DNA from: Luteibacter sp. SG786 | GTDB lineage: Bacteria > Pseudomonadota > Gammaproteobacteria > Xanthomonadales > Rhodanobacteraceae | Length of the DNA stretch: 64,000 nt | Direction: 5' to 3' | Assembly: GCF_011759605.1 (NCBI RefSeq) | Contig: NZ_JAAOYX010000003.1 | Span: 62,001 to 126,000 of the forward strand | In this document: positions 1 through 9,594 of the stretch, piece after piece | Layout of the letters: each line of letters opens with the position of its first letter | Numbering within the stretch: position 1 is the stretch's first letter | Notes under the pieces: generated by a model | Told to the model about the DNA's origin: nothing | Seen by the model: the letters and a program-made list of their open reading frames with translations, nothing else | Database searches by the model: none | Position numbers and translations under genes: made by a program

Positions 1-1937
1 ACCAGCTACAGCAACGCCTCGACGACCTGGGTTCGCCGGCGGCCACGTTGCTGAAGGGTCTGCTGCCGCGCGATCCCACGCTTGAGACGCTGAAGCTCGC
101 CGAGCGCTGGACGCCCGTGCGCTCGCCGGAGATCCGTGAAGGCGTGTGGTTCTCTTCGCGCGGTGAGGCCTTGTTGCTGGCGCAGACGCGCGGTGCGGGT
201 TTCGACCCCGGTGCGCAGGAGCAGGCCATCGGGCAATTGCGGGCGGCGTTCGCCGCCTTGCCGGGCAGCGGCGGCTCGCACCTCACGATCACCGGACCGG
301 GCTATTTCACGGTGATGGTGAACGCGCAGACGCGGGACGAGGCCGACTGGATCGGCCGTATCTCGACCATCGGCTTCATCGTGCTGATGCTGGCCGCCTA
401 CCGGAGCGTGAGCAGTCTCCTGCTAGGTGCCTTGCCCGTGGCGACGGGCGGACTGGCCGGCATCGCGATGCTGACGGTCTGCTTTCCCGAAGTGCACGGG
501 ATCACGCTGGCCTTCGGCTTTACCCTGCTCGGCGTAGCGCAGGAATATCCGATCCGCCTGCTCAGCCATCGCCGGGAAGGCGAGTCCGCCGTCGCGAGCG
601 TGCGTGGGTTATGGCCTCTGCTGCTCACGGCCATCGCCTCGGCGTGCATCGCCTACCTTGCCTTCTATGCGTCCGGCGTCGGCGGTCTGAAGCAACTGGC
701 GGTGTTCACGATCACGGGCCTGCTGGCCGCGGGCTTCAGCACCCGCTACGCACTGCCCTACCTGTTGCCGGAGCATGCCCGCGATGTTGCCGGCATGCCT
801 GGCCTGGCCGCCTTCCGCACGTGGCTGGATGCCCTGCCGCGTCCGCGCTGGTTGCCGATTCCTATCGCCGCCGCCGTGGTGGCGATGATCGCCTTCGCGC
901 CCGGACCCTTCTGGCAGAACGATCTTTCGGCGCTCACGCCCCTGCCGCGCGACCTGCTGATGACCGACGCGCGCTTGCGTGGCGAACTCGGCGCGCCCGA
1001 CGTGCGTTACCTCCTGGTAGTGCAGGCGAAGACAGCGGACGCCGTGTTGACGGCATCGGCAAAGCTGGAGCCGCGCCTGCGCGAACAGGTGGTCGCAAAG
1101 GCGCTGGACGGTTTCGAGCTGCCGTCCATCTACCTGCCCGATCTGGCGACGCAGCGTGCGCGCCAGGCGAAACTGCCCGACCGTCCCACGCTCGATGCCG
1201 CGCTGACAGCGGCGCTTCGGGGCCTTCCGTTCCGCAAGGACCTCTTCGCTCCGTTCGTCGACGATGTGGAAACCGCGCGCACCGCGCCGTTGCTGACACC
1301 GGAGATGTTCGCGCGATCGCCGTTGGGCCAGCGCCTCGCCGCGATGCTCTCGGCACGGGGAGACCATTGGGTCGGATTGTCGACGCTGAGCGGCGTGCAC
1401 GATGCGGCCGCGGTGGCTGCCGCGGTGGCGTCGGCCGATCCCAGCGCGCGATTGCTGGACCTGAAGGAGGCGTCGGAGTCGCTCGTCGCCGCCTACCGCA
1501 CGCGCATCTTGCACGCGGTGCTGGCGGCCACGCTGCTCCTGTTCGTCACGATCACCCTGGCGCTGCGAAGTTTCCGCCGCGCGTGGCACGTGCTGGCGCC
1601 GATGACGCTCGCTACCTTCCTCGTGCTGGCGGTGGAGCGCATGGCGGGCATTCCCGTGTCGCTTTTCCACCTCGTGGCGTTGATCCTCGCCGCGGGTCTG
1701 GGCCTGCATTACGCGCTTTTCTTCGAGCGCGACACGGGCGATCCGGCCGAGCAGCGGCGTACGTTGCATGCCACGGTGGTGTGCGTCATCGCCGCGTTGC
1801 TTGTGTTCGGCATGCTCGCCTGGTCGTCGATCCCGGTATTGCGCGCCATCGGCCTCACCGTGGCCTTGGGTGTCGGCTTCCACTTCTGCCTATCGATTCT
1901 CATGGCTCCCCATGCTCGCCAAGACCGACTTCATTGA
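1..1937 (+). CDS. MMPL/RND-type exporter of the aryl-polyene cluster (5' end outside window)
   Basis: The reading frame is open from base 3, so the gene starts before the window; 644 residues are visible. The protein alternates hydrophobic helices with soluble stretches in two similar halves: one helix bundle at about residues 115-240, a soluble loop at about 295-490, and a second bundle at about 490-635. This is the layout of MMPL-type RND transporters, which in aryl-polyene clusters (ApeK-like in E. coli) are thought to move the polyene lipid across the inner membrane. The next gene starts 26 bases before this stop and encodes an ApeP-like dehydratase, and halogenase and ketosynthase genes follow, which supports the pigment assignment. 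A hopanoid-type exporter is the alternative, less likely from context. Confidence 0.8.
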   Translation, partial: QLQQRLDDLGSPAATLLKGLLPRDPTLETLKLAERWTPVRSPEIREGVWFSSRGEALLLAQTRGAGFDPGAQEQAIGQLRAAFAALPGSGGSHLTITGPGYFTVMVNAQTRDEADWIGRISTIGFIVLMLAAYRSVSSLLLGALPVATGGLAGIAMLTVCFPEVHGITLAFGFTLLGVAQEYPIRLLSHRREGESAVASVRGLWPLLLTAIASACIAYLAFYASGVGGLKQLAVFTITGLLAAGFSTRYALPYLLPEHARDVAGMPGLAAFRTWLDALPRPRWLPIPIAAAVVAMIAFAPGPFWQNDLSALTPLPRDLLMTDARLRGELGAPDVRYLLVVQAKTADAVLTASAKLEPRLREQVVAKALDGFELPSIYLPDLATQRARQAKLPDRPTLDAALTAALRGLPFRKDLFAPFVDDVETARTAPLLTPEMFARSPLGQRLAAMLSARGDHWVGLSTLSGVHDAAAVAAAVASADPSARLLDLKEASESLVAAYRTRILHAVLAATLLLFVTITLALRSFRRAWHVLAPMTLATFLVLAVERMAGIPVSLFHLVALILAAGLGLHYALFFERDTGDPAEQRRTLHATVVCVIAALLVFGMLAWSSIPVLRAIGLTVALGVGFHFCLSILMAPHARQDRLH

Positions 1938-2346
1938 CCTCGTGCCGCATGCAGGGGACATGTGCCTCCTCGATGGGGTGCTGGCGTGGGACGCCTCGAC
2001 GATCCACGCGGTGAGCACGAGCCACGTGCTGCGCTCGCACCCCTTGCGCGGCGAGCACGGGCTGCATGCGGTGCACCTTGCCGAATATGGCGCCCAGGCC
2101 ATGGCAGTGCACGGCGCGTTGCGTGCGCGCAACGAAGGCCGCACGGAACCGCGGCCGGGCATGCTGGTGAGCCTGCGCGGCGTGAAGCTTTCCGTCGAGC
2201 GCGTGGACACGCTTGCCGGCACCCTGGATGTCCACGCCGAGTGCCTGCTGGCGGACGATGCCGGCGCCCAGTACCTGTTCCGCATTTGCCACGAAGGGCG
2301 CGAGATCGCCTCGGGCCGTGCGGCCGTCATCCATCCGCAGATGTGA
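1912..2346 (+). CDS. ApeP-like 3-hydroxyacyl-ACP dehydratase (hotdog fold)
   Basis: A 144-residue protein starting with MLAKTDFIDLVPHAGDMCLL. The PHAGDMCLLD stretch, the later HPLR and the EYGAQAMAVHGAL helix are typical of the ApeP/FabA-FabZ-like dehydratases of aryl-polyene and xanthomonadin pathways. These remove water from 3-hydroxyacyl-ACP intermediates as the polyene chain grows. The ATG at 1912 was chosen because family similarity begins there; the longer open frame upstream is a shadow of the transporter. It overlaps the exporter gene by 26 bases, so the two are probably translationally coupled. It converges with the halogenase gene across a strong palindrome. Confidence 0.82.
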   Translation: MLAKTDFIDLVPHAGDMCLLDGVLAWDASTIHAVSTSHVLRSHPLRGEHGLHAVHLAEYGAQAMAVHGALRARNEGRTEPRPGMLVSLRGVKLSVERVDTLAGTLDVHAECLLADDAGAQYLFRICHEGREIASGRAAVIHPQM

Positions 2347-2350
2347 TCGA

Positions 2351-2412
2351 CGGCCCGGAGGGGCAGCGGGAAAGGGTGACTGATGAGGAGCCTGACCGGC
2401 CCCTCCGGGCCG
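2351..2412. terminator. 14-bp perfect inverted repeat between convergent genes
   Basis: CGGCCCGGAGGGGC at 2351-2364 is matched by its exact reverse complement at 2399-2412. It lies in the 116-base gap between two convergent genes, so it probably acts as a terminator or mRNA 3'-end stabiliser in both directions. There is no T-run, so intrinsic termination is uncertain. Confidence 0.55.
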
Positions 2413-2462
2413 ACGGAGACATTCTCCGCCGGTGCCGTCTCAGGGATCGAGACGCTTCGCGG

Positions 2463-4055
2463 TCACGCCACCCGGGCGAACAACTCCAGCCGTTCTTCGC
2501 CTTGCATCAGGTGCTCGTAGCCTTCGACCACGGACGGATGGTCGGCCGCCGCCTGTTCCACGATGCTGGACGCGAGTGCCTTCATCATGCGTACGTTGTT
2601 GCGCAGGCGAAGGGCAAGCGTGTCGTCGTTGAGGCTGTCGTGCAGTGTGGCGTTCATTTCGGCGAACCAGGTAAGGTCGCGCTGGTCCATCATGTTCCGG
2701 CCGTTTCGCCGTTCGGACACCGCGTGCCAGCGCTGGAAGAACGTCTGCATGGTCGTGTTCAACTCGGCAGATTCCGCGAGTTCCGGCGCCATGCGCGTGA
2801 CGAAGGCCGCGTCGCCCAGGCGATCCTGGAACACGATCTGGCATAGCACGCCCCAATAGTAGGCGTAGTCCCAGATCACCTTCACCGGCAACACTTCCGG
2901 ATCGCCGAACAGGTTGTACTGCCCGCGATACATGCGCAGCGTGCCTTCGTAGAACGAGAAGAACATCCGTTCGTAGTGGCGCGCATAGGGGGCCACGGCC
3001 TCACCGCGCCGGTCCAACCCGACCAGCAGCGTGATGTAGGTGTTGGCGATGGCGATGAAGTCGCTGCCCGGCGAGTAGAACGGGTCGAGGAACGCGCCCG
3101 CTTCGCCGGTGAGCGCCCAGCGGTCGGAAGAGAACATCCTCGCGCAGCCGTACGAGAAATGGCGGAAGAAGGCAAAGTCGAGCAGCTTTTCGCGTTGGCT
3201 GGCTACGTGCCGGGCGACCACGGGCTGGTGTTCTTCCAGCCATGCGAGCGCGCGCTCGAAGGTTTTCATGCCCTCCAGCGGGTGCATCTGTGCATCGGCC
3301 ACGATGCCGACCGAATGGGCGCCGGACGAAAGCGGAATCAGCCAGACCCAGTAGCCCGGACCCACGAGATGGTTCGTCGACCGCCAGCGTTCGGGCGGAT
3401 GGCAACGGTCTTTCCATTCGGGGTCGTCGCACCAGTCGTCGATCGCCAGCCGCTCGCCGATGCGGAACCACACAGCGTTGGCGTGGTGGCCGTTGTCGCG
3501 GGTGAGGTCGAGCTTGCGGCGCATCAGGCCGGCGCGGCCGGATGCGTCCAGCAACCAGCGGGCCTGCAGGCTTGCATCGCCTTCGTTGCTGGCGAAACGC
3601 ACGGTGTGCAGATTGTCGTCGGTGCCGATGTCGAATCCGCGCACGGTGACGCCTTCGCGGAAATCGATACCGCGGCGGCGTGCTTCGTCGCCGAGGAAGT
3701 TTTCGAGAATGCCGCGGTCGATCTGGTAGCTCGGTGTGGGCAGTACGGCACTCACGCCGAGTTCGGTGACGTCTTCGAGCCGGTCGCAGCCTTCGGAAAA
3801 GAAGAACCGGAAGCCGAACTTGCGGATGTGGGCTTCTTCCAGGTGGGGCAGGAGGCCGAGCGTGTCGCCGAAGTAGTGCGCGGCGATCTCGACGGTGGAT
3901 TCGCCGACCTTGTGCGCCGCCTCGGGCAGCGGTCTGGCCTGCCGTTCGAGCACGACGATGTCCATGTCGGGGTAGGCCCCCTTGAGCTGCATGGCGAGCG
4001 TGAGCCCGGCCAGGCCCCCGCCAAGGATGACGGCGTCGTGCGGCTTGCGATCCAT
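2463..4055 (-). CDS. FAD-dependent halogenase-type oxidoreductase (pigment bromination)
   Basis: A 530-residue protein. An N-terminal GGGLAG dinucleotide fold (residues 12-17) binds FAD. A K-V-G-E-S-T stretch lies at 49-54, and WVWLIP at 236-241 matches the WxWxIP signature of flavin-dependent halogenases. Such enzymes use reduced FAD, oxygen and halide to halogenate aromatic rings. Xanthomonadins are brominated aryl polyenes, so ring bromination is the likely role. The start at 4055 is preceded by a GAGGGG ribosome site; longer frames upstream overlap the glycosyltransferase. It lies 26 bases after the glycosyltransferase stop, last in the operon. Which lysine is catalytic was not checked by alignment, and a non-halogenating flavin monooxygenase remains possible. 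Confidence 0.8.
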   Translation of the reverse strand: MDRKPHDAVILGGGLAGLTLAMQLKGAYPDMDIVVLERQARPLPEAAHKVGESTVEIAAHYFGDTLGLLPHLEEAHIRKFGFRFFFSEGCDRLEDVTELGVSAVLPTPSYQIDRGILENFLGDEARRRGIDFREGVTVRGFDIGTDDNLHTVRFASNEGDASLQARWLLDASGRAGLMRRKLDLTRDNGHHANAVWFRIGERLAIDDWCDDPEWKDRCHPPERWRSTNHLVGPGYWVWLIPLSSGAHSVGIVADAQMHPLEGMKTFERALAWLEEHQPVVARHVASQREKLLDFAFFRHFSYGCARMFSSDRWALTGEAGAFLDPFYSPGSDFIAIANTYITLLVGLDRRGEAVAPYARHYERMFFSFYEGTLRMYRGQYNLFGDPEVLPVKVIWDYAYYWGVLCQIVFQDRLGDAAFVTRMAPELAESAELNTTMQTFFQRWHAVSERRNGRNMMDQRDLTWFAEMNATLHDSLNDDTLALRLRNNVRMMKALASSIVEQAAADHPSVVEGYEHLMQGEERLELFARVA

Positions 4056-4081
4056 CGGTTCCACCCCTCGTGTGCTTCTGA

Positions 4082-4855
4082 TCAGTTTACGGCCAGGCTT
4101 GCCGTCGCGCGGTCTTCCACGATCGTGGGTCGCGCTCGCGATCGCCGATAACTGGCGAGGACGCTCCCATAGTGGAAGATCCTGCCGATCGTATAGAGGG
4201 TGATCCGCGTCACGTCGCGCACGGGGCTGAAGTGGCTGAGCCGGAACTCCCCCTGGTAGCGCGATGCGATGGGCACCGAGACCACGCCGATGCCGCGTTC
4301 CCGACATGCCGTGATCAACACGGCCGCTTCGAAGACGAAATGTTCGGCGGGGATATCCGCCAGGTCGAGGATTTCCCGCGGATACAGCCGCTGCCCGCTC
4401 TGCGTATCGGCGATGGGAAGGGCGCAGGCCCAGGAAATGCCCCAGTCGGCGACGGCGTTGGCGCGGCGGCGGCCGTTCGGCTGCTGTTCGCGGTCGAGCA
4501 GGCGCGCGCCGATCACGATGGAGCCGGGATAGCGTTCGCCGGCGGCGACGATGGCGGGAATGTCGGCGGCGAGGTGCTGACCGTCGCCGTCCATGGTCAC
4601 GACGGCGTCGTACCCCATGCGGCGTGCTTCGCGGAAACCCGTGCGCAGGGCCTCGCCCTTGCCCCGGCGCCTGTCGTGGCGGAGCAGGGTAGCGGGCATG
4701 GTGCCCACGATGTCTGGAGTGCGGTCGTCGGAACCGTCGTCCACCACGATCACCGGCAGGCCAAGCGCAAGCGCTTCGCTTACCACGCGACCGATGGCGC
4801 GCTCCTCGTTGAGGCAGGGAATGAGGATGCAATAGCGCGGCGTGGCGGCGCTCAT
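4082..4855 (-). CDS. Family 2 glycosyltransferase of the aryl-polyene cluster
   Basis: A 257-residue GT-A fold protein. CILIPCLNEE at the N-terminus, VIVVDDGSDD at about 35-44 and the catalytic-type MDGDGQH at about 88-94 are classic family 2 glycosyltransferase motifs (dolichol-phosphate mannosyltransferase-like). Family 2 glycosyltransferases occur in xanthomonadin clusters, where they may decorate or anchor the pigment. There are no clear transmembrane helices. The start codon overlaps the stop of the chain-length-factor gene in an ATGA junction, giving a four-gene operon of ketosynthase, chain-length factor, glycosyltransferase and halogenase. Donor and acceptor cannot be read from the sequence. 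Confidence 0.8.
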   Translation of the reverse strand: MSAATPRYCILIPCLNEERAIGRVVSEALALGLPVIVVDDGSDDRTPDIVGTMPATLLRHDRRRGKGEALRTGFREARRMGYDAVVTMDGDGQHLAADIPAIVAAGERYPGSIVIGARLLDREQQPNGRRRANAVADWGISWACALPIADTQSGQRLYPREILDLADIPAEHFVFEAAVLITACRERGIGVVSVPIASRYQGEFRLSHFSPVRDVTRITLYTIGRIFHYGSVLASYRRSRARPTIVEDRATASLAVN

Positions 4856-5652
4856 GCGGCGACTCCCATGTCGATGTGCAGGTCGAGGCCGCGCGCGGCG
4901 GCTATGCGCAAGGCCGCCGGCCGGGTCAGTGCCAGGGCACGCATCAGCGGCACGGCCCGGGCGGAGGGATTGCTTGCCGACAGGCCGTCCAACCAGCCGT
5001 CGCCCATGGGATCGCTGCCGCTGTTGCCTCGCTCCGGCGTGATGTCCAGGCGCACAGCGGCACCCTCGGCACGCGGCGAGAGGACGAGCGCGACGGCGAA
5101 CGGGCCGGTAGTGCTCGTCATGCTTCCCAGCGGTCCGGTACCGGCGATGTCGTAGCTTGCGAGCAGCACGTCGCGATCGTCGGCCACGGCGAGCGTGGCA
5201 GCCTCCAGCAGCCCGGCGCCGAAGGCTTCCTCGCCGCCCGACACGGCGCTGGAGGCCGCATGGCATCCGGTGGCTATCGTCCAGTAGCCCGCGGGCGCGT
5301 TGTGCACCGAGTTGTGGAACTTCGTCGGCGAGAGTTCGCGCGGTGCGGTGGCCAGGGTCTCGCACATGTAGTCGGTGATGACCTGGTCGCCGTGCGCGGA
5401 GGCGAACACGCACGGCAACGTGGCGGCGTCGCGACCGCTCATCCGCACGGCCTGGCCGGCGACCGCCGCCGCGAGCAGCACGCTTTCCGGGGCACGGCGG
5501 CGCTCGTTCGGCGGCAGCACCTCGGCCACCGGGCGCGTGGTTTCGCCCGGGGCGGCGCCGCCGGCGACGATGTCGCGGAAGGCATGCCAGTCACCGGCGC
5601 CGGGCGCCCAGAGACCGATGCCGCTGATCCAGACCGACAGGGCGGGGCTCAT
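4852..5652 (-). CDS. Short beta-ketoacyl synthase-like protein (chain-length factor type)
   Basis: A 266-residue protein, about two thirds the length of a normal ketosynthase. It resembles the Ketoacyl-synt_2 family found beside full ketosynthases in aryl-polyene clusters (ApeC-like). The active-site region reads ATGCHAASSAVSGG rather than the usual TACSSS, and the C-terminal catalytic histidine motifs are absent. It is therefore probably a non-catalytic partner that shapes the ketosynthase dimer and chain length. It joins both neighbours by ATGA overlaps, at 5649-5652 with the ketosynthase and at 4852-4855 with the glycosyltransferase. Confidence 0.8.
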   Translation of the reverse strand: MSPALSVWISGIGLWAPGAGDWHAFRDIVAGGAAPGETTRPVAEVLPPNERRRAPESVLLAAAVAGQAVRMSGRDAATLPCVFASAHGDQVITDYMCETLATAPRELSPTKFHNSVHNAPAGYWTIATGCHAASSAVSGGEEAFGAGLLEAATLAVADDRDVLLASYDIAGTGPLGSMTSTTGPFAVALVLSPRAEGAAVRLDITPERGNSGSDPMGDGWLDGLSASNPSARAVPLMRALALTRPAALRIAAARGLDLHIDMGVAA

Positions 5653-6851
5653 GCGCGTTGCTCCGCGCGGGCGAAGGCAAGGCACGCGTTGTTGCCGCCG
5701 AATCCGAAGGAGTTGCTGAGGGCGATGCGGATCTCCGCGGGCTCCGGACGCCACGCCATCTGCGGACCGCAGAGGGGATCGGGCGTGGTCGCGCCGAGGT
5801 TTGCCGGCACCTGGCGCTCGCGCATGGCGAGCAGCGTGATGGCGGCCTCCAGTACGCCGGCCGCGCCCAGGGTGTGGCCGGTGAATCCCTTGGTCGAACT
5901 GGCCCGAGTGGTCGGGGGGAAGGTGCGCGCGACGAGCGCGGCTTCCACTTCGTCGTTCTTCTGGCTCGCGGTGCCATGCAGGTTGATGTAGTCGACGTCG
6001 CCCGGCTCGATGCCCGCACGGGCCAGCGCGTCGCGCAGCGCGAGTTCCGCGCCGAGGCCTTCGGGGTGGGGCGTGGACATGTGGTGCGCGTCGCTGGCCT
6101 CGCCGTAGCCGATGAGCAGCGGGGCGTCCTTCGCCGCTTCGATGCGTTCGAGGATGGCGAAGCCCGCGGCCTCGCCGATCGAGATGCCGTTGCGCCCGGC
6201 GTCGAAAGGACGGCAGGGTTCGGGCGATACGAGTTCGAGCGAGTTGAATCCGAACAGCACGCTGTCGCAGAGGCTGTCGGTGCCGCCGACGATCGCCGCG
6301 TCGATGAGGCCGAGGCGGATCATGCGTTCCGCGTTCGCGAACACCTTGGCGCTGGAGGAGCACGCCGTGGCCACCGTGAGGCACGGGCCATCGAGTTCGA
6401 AAGCCGCCGCGACGAAGCTTGCGAGCGAATGGGGGGTATGCAGCACAGGGCGATGAAGGTCCGCGGGCATGCTGCCGTGGTCGAGCCGGCGATACCCCTC
6501 CTCGGTGGCGCCGATGCTGGCCGTGGATGTGCCCAGCAGCACCGCGATGCGTGCCGATCCATAGCGCTCGCGTGCCGCGCGCACCGCGTCGGCGAAACCG
6601 TCCTGGCGCAGGGCGATCCAGGCAAGCCGGTTGTTGCGACAATCCCACTCCGCCAGTTCGGGTGGAAGCGGCTCGTCCTCCACGCCGGCAACGCGCCCGA
6701 TCCAGCAGTCGAGCGGCGCGGTACTGAAATCGTTCGGAACGAGGCCGCCACGCGACGAGGCGAGTGCGTCGGCGTGGGCTTGCAGGCCCCGGCCGAGGGC
6801 GGAGGTGGCGGTGTACGCGCTGATGGCTAACGGTGTCATGAGATGAGGCAT
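5649..6851 (-). CDS. Beta-ketoacyl-ACP synthase, catalytic subunit for polyene elongation
   Basis: A 400-residue FabF-like condensing enzyme. The thiolase-fold triad is complete: cysteine in VATACSSSAK, histidine in NLHGTASQKNDE, and histidine in FTGHTLGAAG. It would condense malonyl-ACP onto the aryl-primed chain together with the short chain-length factor encoded next. The start at 6851 has AGGATAGG eight bases upstream; an internal ATG at 6839 is the alternative. It is the first gene of the leftward pigment operon and is divergent from the YdcF-like gene, with about 98 bases for both promoters. Confidence 0.86.
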   Translation of the reverse strand: MPHLMTPLAISAYTATSALGRGLQAHADALASSRGGLVPNDFSTAPLDCWIGRVAGVEDEPLPPELAEWDCRNNRLAWIALRQDGFADAVRAARERYGSARIAVLLGTSTASIGATEEGYRRLDHGSMPADLHRPVLHTPHSLASFVAAAFELDGPCLTVATACSSSAKVFANAERMIRLGLIDAAIVGGTDSLCDSVLFGFNSLELVSPEPCRPFDAGRNGISIGEAAGFAILERIEAAKDAPLLIGYGEASDAHHMSTPHPEGLGAELALRDALARAGIEPGDVDYINLHGTASQKNDEVEAALVARTFPPTTRASSTKGFTGHTLGAAGVLEAAITLLAMRERQVPANLGATTPDPLCGPQMAWRPEPAEIRIALSNSFGFGGNNACLAFARAEQRA

Positions 6852-6949
6852 GCGGCGAGCCTATCCTTTTTGATCCGCAGCGTCTCGTGAACGGCGTAAT
6901 GCCACGCACGACACGTTCAGGCGATACTGCCGTCCTTGAGGATGCTTCC

Positions 6950-7660
6950 ATGTCCGGTCTGCGCGCTCCGAAAATCCTCCGCCGTGGCGTCTGGCGTTAC
7001 CTGAGCGATCGCGACATCCTCGTCGCGGCCTTCGTCACCGCCGTGGTGTTCGCCGCCAGCCTCGGGCTGGTCTATGCGGCGCACCTGGGGCGCGTGTACT
7101 GGCTTGCCGCGCGCGCACCGGCGCGCGCCGCCGGCCGGCGCGCCATGCTGATATTCGGCCGCCGTCTCGTAAGCGACCGGCCTGAAGCCGATTTCGTCGG
7201 AAGGCTCGCCAGGGGTCGCGCAGATGCCTTCGCCGGTTTCGCGGATCGCGTGCTCGTTCTTGGCGGCTACAGCGGTGGATCCATCAGCGAGGCCGAGGCC
7301 GGCCGCCGCTGGCTACAGGCCGAAGGGTGGCCGGAAACCGTGCCGCTGCAACTGGAACAGGCTTCCGTCGATTCCCTCGAAAACCTGCGCCACGCGCGCG
7401 AGTTGTTGCGGGAGCGCAGCGACGCCGCGCTTCCGCCCGTGTGGCTGGTGACCAGCCGCTACCATCTGGCCCGCTGCCTCTACCTTGCCCGGCGCCTCGG
7501 CTTCGACGCCGAGCCGCTCGCCGCCGAAGAGCGTCTGCCGCTCGGCCGGCGTTACGTCACTCGTCTGCTGATGGAGGCGGGCTACCTCATGTGGATCGAC
7601 ACCGGCATGCGCTGGGCGGCCTTGACCGGCAACCGGCGCATGGCCACCCGCATCTCCTGA
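6950..7660 (+). CDS. YdcF-like DUF218 membrane-anchored protein
   Basis: A 236-residue protein with one N-terminal helix (about residues 25-48) and a DUF218 domain. The DUF218 pattern is visible in RVLVLGGYSGG, the S-x-S-L-E-N-like VDSLENLRHA segment and VWLVTSRYHLARCLYLARRL. DUF218/YdcF proteins include the ElyC/SanA group linked to envelope sugars and lipid carriers; the reaction is not established. The ATG at 6950 follows GAGGATG and is preferred over in-frame starts from 6887. It is divergent from the ketosynthase operon and followed by hemF. Confidence 0.72.
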   Translation: MSGLRAPKILRRGVWRYLSDRDILVAAFVTAVVFAASLGLVYAAHLGRVYWLAARAPARAAGRRAMLIFGRRLVSDRPEADFVGRLARGRADAFAGFADRVLVLGGYSGGSISEAEAGRRWLQAEGWPETVPLQLEQASVDSLENLRHARELLRERSDAALPPVWLVTSRYHLARCLYLARRLGFDAEPLAAEERLPLGRRYVTRLLMEAGYLMWIDTGMRWAALTGNRRMATRIS

Positions 7661-7705
7661 GGGCGCGCCGCTTCGTCGCGGGCGTCCCTTCGTTGTGCTT
7701 GCTAA

Positions 7706-8641
<936 letters not shown>

Positions 8642-8663
8642 TCGGCCCCCCGATTTATTTGTC

Positions 8664-9317
8664 TCAGGGCGTCGCGCCGGAGAATTTCTTCGGCGTGGCG
8701 CCTTCGATCTTGCCGACCGTGGCCGAATCGCTGACGTAGAGTTCCACGTCGCGTTCGAAGGTGAGCGTGCCCTGCACGACGGCATGCGGGCCGATGACGA
8801 TCTTCGGCACGCGATCGTTGTGATTGCCGAAGAGGCCCCAGCCCGGCTTCTTGACGAGCAGCCCGCCCTCGACCTTCGAGCCCTCGCCGATGGTGACGTC
8901 GGCGTTGGTGGTTTCGATGCCGCCGCCCACATGCGCGCGCTCCAGCTGGATCTCGCCGTTGACGTTGTGGAGGTGCCCGCCGACGTCCGCACCCTCGTCG
9001 AGGCGCACCCTGCCGTTTACGTTTTCCACATCGCCGGATACACGGGCCTTGTCGTTCAGGGTGACCGCGCCGTTGACCGTCTTGACACCGGTGGCCGTGG
9101 CGCCTTCGCCGATCTCGACCGAACCGTTCACCGTGCTGGCCTTCTGCACAACGGCACGGTCGCCGACGCGCACGGAGCCATTGACGGTGTGCACGTCCCC
9201 GGCGCGCTGCCCGGCGTCCACCGTGGCGCTGCCGTTGACCTTGCTGACGTCCTCCTGGGCGACGGCCGCGCCGGCGACGGAGAAGGCGATGAAGAGAGAA
9301 AGGAGCGTACGACGCAT
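8664..9317 (-). CDS. Secreted VNG-repeat beta-solenoid protein
   Basis: A 217-residue protein with a signal peptide (MRRTLLSLFIAFSVAGAAVAQ). About eight units follow, each 16-20 residues long and carrying V-N-G or a variant (T-N-A in the last), with alternating small, hydrophobic and charged residues. This spacing suggests a right-handed beta-helix like bactofilins or DUF4097-type adhesins. A C-terminal segment reading RDVELYVSDSATVGKIEG keeps the pattern. No enzyme motif is present, so a structural envelope role is inferred. It is transcribed towards hemF, and its upstream side holds a compound palindrome. Confidence 0.65.
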   Translation of the reverse strand: MRRTLLSLFIAFSVAGAAVAQEDVSKVNGSATVDAGQRAGDVHTVNGSVRVGDRAVVQKASTVNGSVEIGEGATATGVKTVNGAVTLNDKARVSGDVENVNGRVRLDEGADVGGHLHNVNGEIQLERAHVGGGIETTNADVTIGEGSKVEGGLLVKKPGWGLFGNHNDRVPKIVIGPHAVVQGTLTFERDVELYVSDSATVGKIEGATPKKFSGATP

Positions 9318-9404
9318 TGCGGGACTCCGCGGTGGATTGAGCCCTTAGGATGCACCCAAAGCGGCATAGGTTTAGCGTGACTGACGGCAGGGGCATTTGA
9401 GTGA

Positions 9405-9519
9405 GTCGCGGCCTGCGGCCGCTGGGAGCGCGCCTGGCGGCGCTTGTGAACCGTAAGTGGGTTTCCCTTACGGTTCGCAGCGGCCGCAGGCCGCGACTTA
9501 CAGGCCGCCAAAGGCGGCC
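9405..9519. repeat. Compound REP-like inverted repeat
   Basis: GTCGCGGCCTGCGGCCGCTG at 9405-9424 pairs perfectly with its reverse complement at 9478-9497. Nested inside are GAACCGTAAG (9448-9457) and CTTACGGTTC (9467-9476). A third hairpin, GGCCGCC-AAA-GGCGGCC, follows at about 9503-9519. It sits between divergent genes and resembles REP/BIME elements of Xanthomonadales rather than an operator. Confidence 0.75.
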
Positions 9520-9594
9520 GACTCCCGCAGCAATGTTGACCTCGCCCGCCAAGACGCTCCACCATCCCCTTTTCCCTGCCCGCGCCCTACCGCC

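Noticed and set aside
609-1883. Long minus-strand open frame opposite the MMPL exporter
   Set aside because: It is Arg/His/Gln-rich with no recognisable domain and mirrors the codon bias of the real gene on the other strand.
4056-4832. N-terminal extension of the halogenase frame
   Set aside because: It runs through the glycosyltransferase gene in another frame. The FAD-binding motif and a good ribosome site mark the start at 4055.
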